64,000 bases of DNA from Apodemus sylvaticus (GCF_947179515.1 NC_067472.1:110286506-110350505); one strand, 5' to 3'. Shown: positions 11,465 through 23,190, counted from the first letter of the stretch. The notes: a model not told the origin generated them from the sequence alone. A program made the numbers and translations.

Positions 11465-13440
11465 GCTTTTCTTCCTTACCCTTTCCCTTTGTCTCACTCC
11501 AATAATACTCAAGGCAGTCTTTTCCTAGACAGGGAATCAGCTAGGCCATTTTCTCTTTCTTTCCATCTCCCATTCCAATTCCCCTATCTTATCTTCAGTT
11601 TGGTAGCATAACTCCTCTTTCAGTCTGTTTTTTTCCTGTCAGCCCAACTCTCAGGGAACCAAGTAGCTTCTCCTATAGAGTTTCTTCATCACCTCAACCT
11701 TCAATCTCACCCAAGGCAGTCTTTCTCTGGAAATGTGCTGCTCATGCCACCCAGACAATCCTCATGCTCCTTCCAATCCTCCAATTCCAATTCTCTACTT
11801 TTATGCTCTGTGCTATATCAGACTACTTGCAGAGGTCTGTTATCCCTCTCTTCTTCCATTCCCTGTGGACTCCATAGAACCTCATGGCAGATTCAGGTTT
11901 TATCCCTCCTATGCACCCCTTCAGCTCCTCCACCCCAGCCCATCCTTCTAGCCCATCCCCATTCCTACCTTTCAGCCCCAAGTACCTAGAAACAAGTTCT
12001 ACCTAAGATCTCCAGAGATTATATCTGACAAGGACCCAGAAACACTCCTTATAATAACCCACGGTCACATGTGCACCATAGATCTAGAGAGCAACAGAAG
12101 CCAAGATCTGGAAAACCCACCCAAGAGAGACAAGACTAAATATCAAGACATAGAATTACCATTATTGTGAACCCAGATACTTACACACCAGTTTAAAAAC
12201 ACAATAACAATGAGCACAATATATTTCTATTAGTGCCTAGAGACCTACTATACACATCAGGCCTTAAAATAAGCAATATAGTTGAAGTACAAGACAAGAT
12301 CTTCAAAATAGCTATTATGAACCTTAAAGAGGATATGAATAAATCCATTAATGATATATAGTAAAACACAAACCGTGGATTAAATAAAGAAAACTGTTAA
12401 AGATATGATAATTGAAATAGAATCAATAAAATCAATAAAGAAATACCAATTGTGAGAAAACTGGAAATAAAAAATGTAGAAACTTGAATGGAAATATCAG
12501 CAGGAAGCCGCATGAGAAGACTCTGTAAGATGGAAGAGATAATCACAGCATTGGAGACAAGATAAAAGAAATGGATACTTCAGCCAAGAAAATGTTAAAT
12601 CTGAAAAAATACTGACAGGACTCATCCAAGAATCCAAGGACACTATAGAAAGAACAAATATGCAAAATATAGGAATAGCCAAAGGAGAAGAAACCCAGGT
12701 CAAAGGCACAGAAAATAACAGACAACAAAATTATAGAAGAAATTATCCCTAGCCTAAAGAAGGAATCGTCTATCAAGCTATCAAATTAGATAAGCAATTT
12801 AAACCTTTAGTGAAATAGAAGCTCAGGAACAGATTTTAGTACAAAATTCTATCAAATTTTCAAAGAAGACTTAATGCCAATACTCCTCAAATTACTCTAC
12901 AATATAGAAACAGAAGGAGCATTTCCAACTCTTTTTTATGTGGACAGTTACCCTGATATCTAAGCCTCATAAAGACCCAACAAAGAAGGAGAATTACACA
13001 CCAATGTTCCATATACATCTAGATGCAAAATTTCCAATAAAATACCTACAAACAAAATCCAAGAGCAAATTGAAGAGATCATTCACCATTATCAATTAAG
13101 CATCATCCCAAAGACAATAGGATAGTTCAACTTACACAAATCAATAAAATATAAATATAATAACCATGTAAACAAAAGAGAAAAACAGAAGCCATGTGAC
13201 CATCTCAATAGATGCAGAGAAGACCTTTGTCAAAATCTAACAGCCCTTCATGATAAAATGATGTGAAGAGATTAGACATAAAAAGAAAACACCTTAATAA
13301 AAATAAAGGCAGTTTACAGAAAGTTCATTACCGATACCAACATAAATGGAAAAAAACTCAAAGCAATTCCACAAAAATCAAGAACAGGTCAAGGTTGTCC
13401 ACTCTCTCCCTACTTATTCAATATACTACATCTCCTTATA
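11465..13440 (+). mobile_element. Lx-type rodent L1 with internal deletion
   Basis: A second L1 with its own 5' end. Two CT-rich 5' monomers share AAGGCAGTCTTT at 11511 and 11713 (202-bp period). An ORF1 relic follows (about 12140-12770, with AAGAACCAAATATGCA-like and AAAGGCACAGAAAATAACA segments corresponding to the RNA-binding domain). At about 12775-12790 the sequence jumps into ORF2 reverse-transcriptase territory (12790-13440, with ACAGGTCAAGGTTGTCC and CTCTCCCTACTTATTCAAT). The rest of ORF1, the endonuclease and the 3' end are missing. All frames are broken. Divergence suggests an early rodent insertion. Confidence 0.8.
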
Positions 13441-14059
13441 TCTTCTACTAGTATCCTTTCTGGATACTAAATATAAGTGAGTTTTCATGAAAAGATGCTA
13501 GTACCTCATGCAATGTAAGTCTTCTGTGAACTGTAGGACTCCTTGGTAGGTTTATGCATCACAAATATTTAATTTCATCTTATATCTCATTTTCTTCTAG
13601 ATTTGCACGTCTAAGGTCTCTGGACCATCTTTATTGAAATTAATCAATCACCTAAAAACAAAGGTCTTAAAAATTGTCTTCGTTTTTAACTACCTCACAT
13701 AAAATATTTGTTCTCCTAATCTACTTCATAAGCAACATTGTAACATTCTAGGTTGTTCCTACCAAGTACTAAAGTATAATTATTTTTTTCCTCTCTCCTT
13801 CCCAGAGCCCAGTCCAATATCACATCCTATCATCTCTGTAAAAGACCCTGAGCCTATTCAAATCTCATTGTCCTTCATAGTCATTTCCGTAGCACATGCT
13901 GCTTTGCTTATCTCAAGCCAAATTCCTTTAAGACTGCCCTAACCTTTTCTCTTCTTTCAGGCTCACCCCCTCTATCTATCGTGTACAAGGTGGCTGATTT
14001 ATTTTATTTTATTACAAAGTAGCTAATATTTCCCAAAAGTAATTTATATCTTAGCACTA
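13441..14059. other. Unassigned intergenic sequence
   Basis: No confident repeat. Pyrimidine-rich near 13780-13990. Confidence 0.55.
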
Positions 14060-14620
14060 TGATACATAAAACTCTTCCAGGGCTTTCCTGCTGACCTTTA
14101 GAATACAACTCAAATTTCACAATATGATTTACACACACATCAGCATAATGTGCCTCTGCCTGTTGCCTGCTGTGGTCTCCTCTTCCCTGAGCTGGCTAAG
14201 TACTCAGCTCCAGTGTCCTCCAGTGTCTATTGATTTATTCAGGACATAATGGAGCAACTCTTACATATACTTCACTGTCCAGCCACGACCAAATAAGTCC
14301 CTGCTACAGAAGGTCACATGCTAGTGGGAGAAACAGATACTAAATATACAGGGCTGGATTGGATAACTGTGATGGATGAATAAGTCAGAGAAAAGAATAA
14401 AATGACCGGGATACAGTTCAGATGGCTTGGTATGGGAAGTGCCTCCTCGGTAAGGTGACCTTGGATCGCAATCTTGAATGACAAGAAGGTGTGAGCACTT
14501 ATGAATGCCCACCCAGAGACCATGGGAACACAGCTCCAACATGAGAGCTATGTGTTTTGAATAATAGGATGGTCCATGTGTCTAGAAGAGGCCTCTGCAA
14601 GGAAGTGAAAAGGATCGATA
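14060..14620 (+). mobile_element. Probable L2-like ancient LINE relic
   Basis: AACTCTTCCAGGGCTTTCC plus CTTTAGAATACAACTCAAA resembles the L2 segment where CTTAGAATAAAATCCAAA-like text occurs. Further on, AAGTGCCTCCTCGGTAAGGT and CTTGAATGACAAGAAGGTGT resemble the mammal-wide phrase about treatment of animals' common L2-like repeats (GCCTC-TGAGAAGGTGAC, then GAATGA-AAGGAG). Diverged; family and ends are uncertain. Confidence 0.4.
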
Positions 14621-14899
14621 AACTTTGAGGATTTGGCTCAGAGCAGCCATGGATTCAGTCTGGTTTCTGGGTACGATTTGTTAAAAGTGAAGTAGTGTCC
14701 TAGCAACACTCTGCCGGGCAGGGAGCCAGTCTGAGAGAACCTCTGCCTGGTGCCACATGGCGTGGGTAGGACATAGCACTTCTGAGATGACCCTAGATAG
14801 TCAGAGGCCCTGAACTCCACTAAGGTGAGCAAGTAAGTGGTAGAGAGACAGAAGGGAAAGAAAGGTGGAAGGATGTGTGCACAATGAAGGGGGGTGGAA

Positions 14900-16265
14900 C
14901 TGAAAAGTCTAGGGTAGTGCAGAATAGCCTGGTGTGAGTAGCTGGTAGTGCCACCTAAGGGCATGCCCACATCCATGTGCCTGTAGCAGTGGGGCTCTGT
15001 TGGCCCCAAAGGCCAGGAATGTGTTCTGGGCTGCTGCCTAGGGCTGTGACATCTGGCCCCACACTTCACCTGAGCAAATTGGGAGAGTTGGCCTCAGCCC
15101 TTGCCAGCTGCAATACTCAGGAAAGCAGTCCCTCGCCTTAACCAGGAACACAGTAGAACTGACCCTGGTTATGGGGGTTGTGGGTTAGCCTGCTCTCCCC
15201 AAGAGAGAGCTGGTACTGCTACTTCACTGGTGTATGGTAGCATGGAGAGGAATAGATGTCCCCTGCCCAAGACCCTTGACATCTGAAGCAAGCTGGAGAG
15301 CTGGCACCTGGGTCATGAGAGTGGGTGAGTTGTCCCTGCCCTTCACTGCCTATGGCATTTGGGAAATTAGGCCCTACACCTCAGCTGGGCAGCACAGTAG
15401 AGCTCTCCTTGGTGGTATGGAGGATAGGTGAGTTGGTCCTGAGGGTTGGAGTGTGGGAGAGCTTGGCCTGTAACTTGTCTGCTGTGCAGTGACATGGGCA
15501 AGGGAGAGATGCCGTCCTTGTACCCATTCCCTCACCACCTATGGCACCTGGGAGAGCTGGCTGGCCTCGAGATCATGAGAGCAAGGAAACTAGTGTTGTC
15601 CCTCACTGGCTGCAGCACTTGGGGGAGTAGGCCCTGTACCTTGCCTAGGCAGCACAATAGAGTAGGCCCTGCTGGCATGGGTGCAGGTGGGCTCACCACC
15701 TAGGGCATGAGATAAGGAGAGCTGTCTCTGCCCCTTGCCAGCTGTGGCATGAGGTAACCTAGCCGAGGAGGTAGAGGTGCTGGAGAGCTGTCCCTGGTAG
15801 TGTGCTTATGGAAGAGCTGGAGGGCTGACCACCTCAGTTACTACCCAGGCCCAGATCCAGGGCTTTTCATTGGCCCATCCCAGCATCTACCCCATTAATG
15901 AACTTCTGGAGCATGTGAAGGAGGCAGACCTACAGATCTGAGGCTGCAGGATCTCCATGACTCAGGGCCAAGACAGGATATCTGAGAGGAGACCCAATGA
16001 GGATCCAGTATTGATAGTGTAGCAGAAGCCAGAGATGTCAAACCAATGACTCATTGCAATAAACATTTGCAAGCAACTAAAAGGTATAGAATAGATCACC
16101 CTGTGATACATCACAGCTTCTACAGTGAGACCTTTTAAAAAATTATTTGTGGGGGAAGTTGTAACAGAGAGGGCAGGTACCAAGGGACAGGTAAATGAGT
16201 AGAATTGGGTGTATGATGTGAATTTCCTAAGGATAAATAAAAAGTTAAAACAATAACAAAAAATT
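14900..16265 (+). mobile_element. GC-rich tandem-module rodent dispersed repeat
   Basis: A GC-rich block unlike its surroundings. Modules of about 250 bp repeat: CACAGTAG at 15149 and 15393, and CACAATAG at 15653 (spacings 244 and 260), each preceded by a CCTTGCCAGCTGCAATACTC-like segment and followed by a GGCCCTG- or GACCCTG-like segment. A partial fourth module lies at about 15715-15760. A single-copy tail (15840-16230) ends in AATAAATAAAAAGTT and an A-rich run, the signature of a retroposed RNA. Similar text is common in rodent genomes, but I cannot name the family securely. Long open frames in it show no protein domain. Confidence 0.6.
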
Positions 16266-16779
16266 AAATTGGAGTGATAAGTGTATTAAGAGATACTCAG
16301 CCTAATCATACAGAAAAAAAATAGTAGAAATGGAAAGAAATGATTAAATAATGTATTTTGAAGGTAGTACAAACATAAGTTATTAGTAGTTTGGACGTAG
16401 GAAAGGGAACAATGAGAATACTACAACAGATATGTGGGAGTCGAAGTTTTCCAGATTATGCCAGCACAGGAAATAGTTTTAAAGGGAACATGTAAGTTAT
16501 CAGTTTTAGAAATGTGAATTTTCCATTTGCCTACTAGACAGACATCTAAAGACAGCATTTATTTTAAGTAGATTGTTTATTATGGGAGTGAGTCTCTAAG
16601 TTGATTGTGGGTCTTGACATTGTTTAAATATTGCACAGAGTAGTGACATGAGCGGTCACTAAGCAGGTGAGCCCCAAGAAGAGAAGAGAAGAAGGCTCTG
16701 CAGGTGGCAGGCCACAGCCCTTCCTCTTCTCAGTGTGTGCACTCCCTGGAGGCCTTGCTAGCAGCCTTTTCTCTGGACC
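16266..16779. other. Unassigned intergenic sequence
   Basis: Nothing recognised. Confidence 0.55.
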
Positions 16780-17090
16780 CTCAGGAAGCCATCTATCCTT
16801 CACTCCTCTGGACTTTTCTAAAATGTCCTCTCACAAGAGAGGCCATTTTTGACCATCCTCACAGAGTAGTAAGTTGTCACTCTGTCATTCTGTCACACGG
16901 TACCTTCCTTCCTTTTCTCATCTTTCATAGTGTGCATCACAATCCTTACTTGTCATTAATAATTTTGGTGATGGCACACACCCCTCGACTTTACGCCCCG
17001 ATGAGCTAGAGTGCCTTATGTATCTTATTGCATACTTTATGCCTGCTGCTTAGGACTTTAACTCACAAGTTGGACGTGTTCACTGTAGGA
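16780..17090 (+). mobile_element. L2 LINE relic
   Basis: AAAATGTCCTCTCACAAGAG followed by AGGCCATTTTTGACCATCCT is the familiar L2 3'-region phrase (AGAGAGGCC-TTCC-TGACCACCC), followed by CACTCTGTCATTCTGTCAC and a TCATCTTTCATAGTGTGCAT segment in the right order. The open frame crossing it is incidental. Sequence from 17091 to 17340 is unassigned. Confidence 0.6.
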
Positions 17091-17344
17091 TACAGTCCCT
17101 TGTTGGATGACAGAACAAATCTCTTTGTCAACACTCTGTGGAAAACCACCTCTGAAGTTGCTAAAATAGGTAAAGTTTCCTGGTAAACAGTTTCTGGAAT
17201 TCTGTTTAGTCCTGTACACTTGTGTGGAGCTTTGCACAGTTCTGATAGAAAGAGTTTATTTGTCTGGACTAATATTATACATTAGCCTAAGGACACGAAA
17301 CATATTGAAGGACTTCCAGGTTTCTGTTATTGTTCTATTGGACC

Positions 17345-17369
17345 AAAAAAAAAAAAAGAGAGAGAGAGA
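17345..17369. repeat. A-rich / (GA)n simple repeat
   Basis: Run of A followed by GA dinucleotides. Confidence 0.9.
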
Positions 17370-17394
17370 CATCTTTCAAATAATTTGACATCAA

Positions 17395-17565
17395 CAGTCC
17401 AAGGGCTTGGTGTTTTACGCTTAGAATGTTATAATCTAAGTCCCAGATGTAACCCTTTCAAACTCTGTGACCTTTGACAATGTCGATAATGTTTCTCTGC
17501 ACAGATTTCTCCATTGTGAAGTGAAGACTGTGGTTCCTAACACCACAGGGGATTGCTGGAAATCA
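17395..17565 (+). mobile_element. MIR SINE relic
   Basis: CAAACTCTGTGACCTTTGAC, then GTTTCTCTGCACAGATTTCT and CCATTGTGAAGTGAAG reproduce the MIR core order (GTGTGACCTT-GGCAAGT, then CTCAGTTTCCTCATCTGTAA). Confidence 0.65.
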
Positions 17566-17834
17566 GCAGGACAGGGAGTAGAAAGTGACTCACACTCCTG
17601 TGTAATCAATGCCTGCTTATTTACATTGCTGAACTGACTCTTGTCCTGTTGTCAGTGCAGCTCCCAGAATGGCAACCCTGAGAATTCCCCTGGCAGGGGG
17701 TATTTCAAGGAATACCCTTGGCGTCAATACTTACACAAAAACAGAAAACAGACGAAAGGAGAACAGAGGGGCCTCCTTCAAAAGTATGGCAGGAAAGGCC
17801 TCAGCCACACCATTAACTGATCTAACACTGTACT

Positions 17835-17877
17835 AGGGAATAGTCCTTTAGGGAATAGTCCTTTAGGGAATAGTCCA
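17835..17877. repeat. 15-bp minisatellite, 3 copies
   Basis: AGGGAATAGTCCTTT occurs at 17835 and 17850 exactly, then a third copy from 17865 that is lost after 13 bases. Confidence 0.95.
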
Positions 17878-19315
17878 TGGTAATGCAAGAAGATCAGGTC
17901 ATTGTATATTATATTGATTGATTTCTGAATATGGGTATTATGATGGGGAGAAGTGGAGACCCTAGGGTAAGTAACCTTCACCACAGGCAATGCCTGTAGG
18001 AGGTTGGATTACTAAGAAGCCCAGCATACTAAGAGGCCTTTCCTGCCATAGCTTTTGAAAGACATAGGGCCATGAGTTCCCTATGGTGGTCTAAAATCTG
18101 GTCCTGTCTCCAGAGCATTCACAGTAAAGAATGAGAAACAGAAACATGAAGACACCACTGGTCGTCTGCACACTCCTCAACTGAGCACAAGTCAGGGGAG
18201 TCACAGCTGTAATGGGTCCAGCCTCACTGTCACTTCTGAAAGGTTTCTCATTAAATACTGTTACAACCTAAGGCCATTTGAAATTTCAATTTTCAATAAT
18301 AATCATATGTCACAAAGATCATTTGGCAGTGACCCCATGGATGATGCATACCTTTGCATGTGACAATGATCCACTCTCCAGTGTGAGTGATCTTTGTAAG
18401 TAATAGAAAAGTAAAAACCCATTGATCTTAATGCCAACTCATTAGTTAAAAGGAACACAAAAAGAAGCTAAATATTAAGATGAGTTGACCATGAACTGTG
18501 GACAGAGAGCATCTCAGCTGGAGACTTCCTAACCATTGTTGCAACTTAGAATACCTTTTGTAGATCTAAAGTGTGTGGAAGCTACACACACACCTTGAAA
18601 CTGGATTAGGGGCTGGATTCCACCATCATAGCCTTTCTACACCTTGCATTCTGACCAGCTAACGGAAAAAAAAGGAACATTTTGTGCTTTTAAAATAGGA
18701 GTGGAAATACAACATAGCAGGTGGCTTAAATTGGATGGCATGTTCAAGTTTTAATTAAACCATCAATGCAGCTGCTAATGATATGAATATCAACAGTTTG
18801 TTGAAGAAATTAATGGCTGAGGTCAGTGAGAAAGTGGATGGATTTTTGGAGGCTGTGTTAATGAAGTCCAAGTCATAAAATTTTACAACTTGAATCAGTC
18901 CTTGCACTTGTCTTTTCCTACTCCTAGGTGAAGACATGTGACTCACCTGGGTGGTCCCTGTGGTATGCTCTCCTCTCATAAAGAAAAGTCATACAGAAAT
19001 GCTGGGGAACATCTGTGACTCTCCTTGAGAACTTAATGCATGGAATGAATATGACAATTATAGTAAGGGTCTCTGGTGACTTTTCCACCTTATATAATAA
19101 TGACAAAGTTATGACAGCTGTGCTTCTCGGGACTCTGTGATCATCAAATACTTTTAGGACTATAAATATGCTACCTAACTCAATGTGTACAGAAGACATC
19201 CAAAGTATTACTACTAATTTTAAAATGTTTGAAATAATTTCACTGGTATGAAATTAGGATCAGAAGACTAAACTACCTATCCAAAGTCACATTCATAAAA
19301 TGTGATGCTACTAGC
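17878..19315. other. Unassigned intergenic sequence
   Basis: No secure repeat or gene. The end (19240-19310) has faint MIR-like text in reverse (CCAAAGTCACATTCA), too weak to call. Confidence 0.55.
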
Positions 19316-19675
19316 TGTGGTAGTTTGAATATACTTGGCCCAGGCAACATCTGTTTTACTTAGGGCTTTGCTTCTGTGAATGGACACCATGATTAAGGCA
19401 AGTCTTTAAAAAGGCCAACCTTTAATTGGGGCTGGCTTACAGGTTCAGAGGTCAGTCCATTATCATCAAGGCAGGAATAAGACAGCACCCAGGCAGGCAT
19501 GGCGGAGAGGAGCTGAGTTCTGCATCTTCATCTACAGGCTGGTAGGAGATGACTGACTCCCATGTGGTCAGGAGGAGGGTCTTAAAGGACATGTCCACAG
19601 TGACACACTTCCTCCAGCAAAGCCACAGCTCCAAATAGTGCTGCTCCCCGAGTCCACCATATTCAAACTACCACA
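19316..19675. mobile_element. 360-bp rodent repeat with 17-bp perfect inverted ends
   Basis: Begins TGTGGTAGTTTGAATAT (19316-19332) and ends with its exact reverse complement (19659-19675). CTAGC stands immediately before and after, a possible 5-bp target-site duplication. The interior (GACACCATGATTAAGGCAAG, TTAATTGGGGCTGGCTTACA, CAGTCCATTATCATCAAGGC, GTGACACACTTCCTCCAGCA) belongs to a family abundant in rodents that also occurs at 47263-47590. I cannot name it with certainty (RMER1-like is a guess). TG...CA ends with a 5-bp duplication fit a solo LTR; long perfect inverted ends fit a DNA transposon. Confidence 0.7.
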
Positions 19676-19680
19676 CTAGC

Positions 19681-20144
19681 ATTCAAATGTAGGCTTGTAT
19701 ACACTCCAAACAAGTCATCATTGGTCTTGAGTTCCTGGAAGCCAGAAGATAAGTTTGTGGAGATCAAGAGACTAGTTCTGTAAAGGAGAAGTCTATGTAT
19801 ATTCTTGGAAGCAGCATTACTGGGAAAACTCTTTCACTTCACATTAAAATTTTTTAATTTCTCCACAAATAAGATATAAAGTGGGAGAGTATTTTGCTAC
19901 AGATAGTATCTGTGTGCAACGTAGGTATCTGGTACCATTACTGGGGTCTATTTACATGATCATGTCAATAGAATCCCTTCAGTTAACAGTCTAAGATGAA
20001 TCCAGACAGCCCCAGCATTATTTACTGTCCCTGGAGTCCAGCATCCATGCTTGAAATCCACTGTATGTGTTAATAAAGAATCCAAATTCTTTCTCATGAC
20101 ACTAAACAGGAGAGGGAAAGGGAGAGGTAGACAGGGAGATGGAA

Positions 20145-20147
<3 letters not shown>
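19681..20147. other. Unassigned intergenic sequence
   Basis: Nothing recognised. Confidence 0.55.
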
Positions 20148-20208
<61 letters not shown>

Positions 20209-20240
20209 GCAGAGACAGAGACAGAGAGGTAGAGAGACAC
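20148..20240. repeat. (GA)n purine tract
   Basis: About 27 GA units followed by CAGAGA/CAGAGG variants. The Arg-Glu repeat frame through it is an artefact. Confidence 0.95.
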
Positions 20241-20724
20241 AAAGAGAGGGGTGTATTAATTATAGGACTCCCTTCAATTTAATCATACTGAACTCTTACT
20301 TTTGGTGAATTGAGAAAAGGAGAGTTAATGAGTTGCTAAAGTGTCCTAAAGTTAATATTTAAGTCAAATAAGATCAGCACTTTGTGAAAACGGAAGACAG
20401 AAACAAAAGTTTGTGCAAAGGGGTTTCTAAGCTGTGTGAATCAGGCCCAGGAGCCCCACTCTGCTAAACTTTGTAGCATGTATTTTCTTAATAGCAACCT
20501 GGGAAATGACACTAATCCTATCCTCAATACACAAAATTCCAGATCCTAACAACACAGAAATGAACATTGTGTGTCTCACATCAGTGTAAACTGTACCATA
20601 AATATTCATTAAAATAAAGTCTTGAGGCACATAGTAACTTCTAGAGATGATGAGGCATAAAACAGCGAACTGCTTAGGTTACATAAAGGGAGTGGACTGT
20701 GGGAGATGAAGGAAGACGATTATG
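20241..20724. other. Unassigned intergenic sequence
   Basis: Nothing recognised. Confidence 0.55.
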
Positions 20725-22095
20725 AAATTTCTTCAGGATATTACCCTTTTCCCTTGTCTACTGAACAAATACTCTCTTCCATTTTGTAGATTGTCTGTGC
20801 ATCCTATTGAGTGTTTGCTTCACTATACAGAAGCTTTTTAATGTGATATAATGCATGTGTTTATTTTTACTTTTGTTTTTTTCTACTTTGGTTAGCCTGT
20901 CTCTACCCTAGATTGTATTTTCTCCATTGTGCATTCTTCACAGCCTTTTGAAAACTGATCACTCTATGTGTCTGGTTTGTCAGAATCCCCGTGCTTGTAT
21001 TTATGCAAGTACTCATTGTCCTGATTAGATAGCCTTGTAGTCTATTTTGAAATCAAGTAGTATGCCTCAAAGATGCCTCCTCTTAGGTCTTCCTGTGAAA
21101 ATATATTTTGGCTCATTTTAACATTTATGTCAATATGAAGTTGAAAGATTGTTTTTCTACTTCTGTGAAAAATACATCATTGTGATTTTGTTAGTGAGGA
21201 CATTAGCTCTATCTAGATGACTTTGAGTAGGTGTTATAGGTTGGACAATCTTAATTCTTTCAGTGTGTAAGCAAGGGCCTTGTTCCATTTATTTGTGTAC
21301 CTTCATTTCCTTTATTGATGCTTTCAAATTCCAAATATACAAGGAACTCATTCAACTTAATACCAAAATAATATTAAAGGAATAAATTAATTTTAATGGC
21401 TAAGACATTGAAATAGAGACTTCTTTGTTTAAAAAGCAGAGGACAAACAAGGATTTGTGGAAATGCTCAGCGTCACTAATCATCTGCAGAAAAGAAAGCA
21501 AAACCACAAAGAGGTAAATGAGCTAGCACGAAAACAGGATATCAAGTGTTCGTGAGGACATAGAAAAGCAGAAATGTTGACACTGTTGTTTGCAAAGTAA
21601 CTTGGCTCATTTATTACAGAAAACAGTGTGATGGTTCCTCAGAAATGTAAGCCTGGAACAAACAGATGGTCGACTAGCCTCACTTCTGGGTACATGTAAA
21701 AGTGAATGGAAATGGAGACCTTAGCTACATGCCAGTGGTTATTGCAGCATCCTTCACTGTTACAGGGATACAGAGACATCCTACATGTCCACTGGTGCTC
21801 CTGGGCAACATATATAGAAGCCATGATGTATACAGACAAGATGATATTGCATAGATTCACAAGAAGAAAGACTGGGTAAGTCTGGAGGCAGACAGACTGG
21901 TGACTATTGTATCCTCACACATCTTTGTCAAACCTCATATAGCTAATTCCAGCAAACAGAGAGCAGAATGGTCGTTGCCAGGGCTACAAAGAAGGAGAAG
22001 TTGGGAGTTAATGGTTGAAATGTCTGACATTTGACATGTACTGAAGATATACTTTATGCCACACTGCCTAGTGAGATATGACTGGGGTTTGTGAA
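20725..22095 (+). mobile_element. Ancient L1M with 5' inversion
   Basis: Two L1M pieces in opposite orientation. The left piece (about 20725-21326) reads L1 ORF2 in reverse: CTATACAGAAGCTTTTTAAT, TGTGTCTGGTTTGTCAGAAT, TTTTGAAATCAAGTAGTATG, TTTCTACTTCTGTGAAAAAT. The right piece (about 21327-22095) reads forward: CCAAATATACAAGGAACTCA, GCTCAGCGTCACTAATCATC, AACAGTGTGATGGTTCCTCA, GGTCGTTGCCAGGGCTAC. In L1 order the left piece stops at the GGGTAATATCC position where the right piece begins, so they are one insertion whose 5' part was inverted. All coding potential is lost. Confidence 0.8.
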
Positions 22096-22162
22096 TGCTC
22101 CCACAGATCCATGCATAGGAGGGTGCTTTCCTATGTGGAAATGGTAGATCTTTTAAGAGCTG

Positions 22163-22393
22163 GATGCTAGAGAGTTGGAGTGATGGTTCAGAGGCTATGA
22201 GTACTTGCTTCTCTTGCAGAGGACCCGGGTTCAGTTTCCAGGACTCACATGATAGCTTGCAATCATCTGTAACTCATTTCAAGGGGATGAAACACCCTCT
22301 TCTATGTGCTACAGATACAAGCCACACACATAGTAAAGATTTATATATATATGCACACAAAACATTCATACATATACAGTTATAATACAACTT
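22163..22393 (+). mobile_element. B2 SINE
   Basis: GAGAGTTGGAGTGATGGTTC is a mutated B2 head; CAGAGGACCCGGGTTCAGTT is the B-box region, then ACATGATAGCTTGCAATCAT and ACACCCTCTTCTATGTGCTA match the B2 body. An A/T-rich tail follows. Confidence 0.85.
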
Positions 22394-22439
22394 AAGACAA
22401 AAAGAGCTAGAACCTAGTGATAGATTTTTAAGTCTTTCT

Positions 22440-22562
22440 GTCTATTTTGTTTTGATATAAGATCTCATTATAAAGACAAAGATATCCTCAAAACCACAAT
22501 CCTCTTGCCTCTTCTCTGACAACTTAGACCTGTAGGTGTATGCTCCTATGCTGAGCTAAGAG
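22440..22562 (-). mobile_element. Degraded B1-type SINE
   Basis: In reverse: GATATAAGATCTCATTATAA corresponds to GAGACAGGGTCTCACTATGT, and CACAATCCTCTTGCCTCTTC plus TATGCTGAGCTAAG match the right half. Confidence 0.6.
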
Positions 22563-22984
22563 GATAAATCTTATATTAAGATCTCTTATCACATATACAA
22601 GAGAACTAAATAATAATTTTTAAAAATTGGGTGTAAGAAAGCTTTTGGAAACAATAGATATGGATACAGCCCTCACAGTAGTGATAGTTACTATTGCACA
22701 GCTCTAAACTCATTGAAATGTATATGTTTAGCTTGTAAAGCTGTTTACATATCAGGTGCTTATCAACAAAGTTTTATTCAAAGGGCCATGGTGTAGAGAT
22801 GTAACGAAGTTTTACTCTTTGTTTCTTTCTCCATGAGACATCTACGTAACAGGTACTCAAGAAATTGTAATCACAGCTGTACCAAACTTTTAGGAACCAA
22901 AGCAGTCACATATTTGAACTTATATAAAAACCGTGCTACATAAAAAGAGACAGCCTTTAATCTTTGCCTAACCACATGTTCTCA
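22563..22984. other. Unassigned intergenic sequence
   Basis: Nothing recognised. Confidence 0.55.
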
Positions 22985-23190
22985 GACATGATTATTTTGG
23001 CTGAAACATCCTTTAATCTCACTTATGACGATCAAAGTCTGTATAGCTTTTCTTATTTTATAGATGAGGAGTGTAAGGCAGAGTGACTCACCTACGGCTA
23101 TAAAACTAATAGGAAGGCACAACAGTTGATTATAAGTCTGTGAGCTCCCAAGTCAATGTTCTTTCAGTTACATTATAGGGTAGATAATGT
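22985..23190 (-). mobile_element. MIR SINE relic
   Basis: TTATTTTATAGATGAGGAGT, then AAGGCAGAGTGACTCACCTA and GCTATAAAACTAATAGGAAG reproduce the reverse MIR core (TTTTACAGATGAGGAAACTG and onward). Confidence 0.7.

Noticed and set aside
14638..15069. 143-codon reverse open frame
   Set aside because: Falls largely at the start of the GC-rich dispersed repeat, where stop codons are rare; no domain seen.
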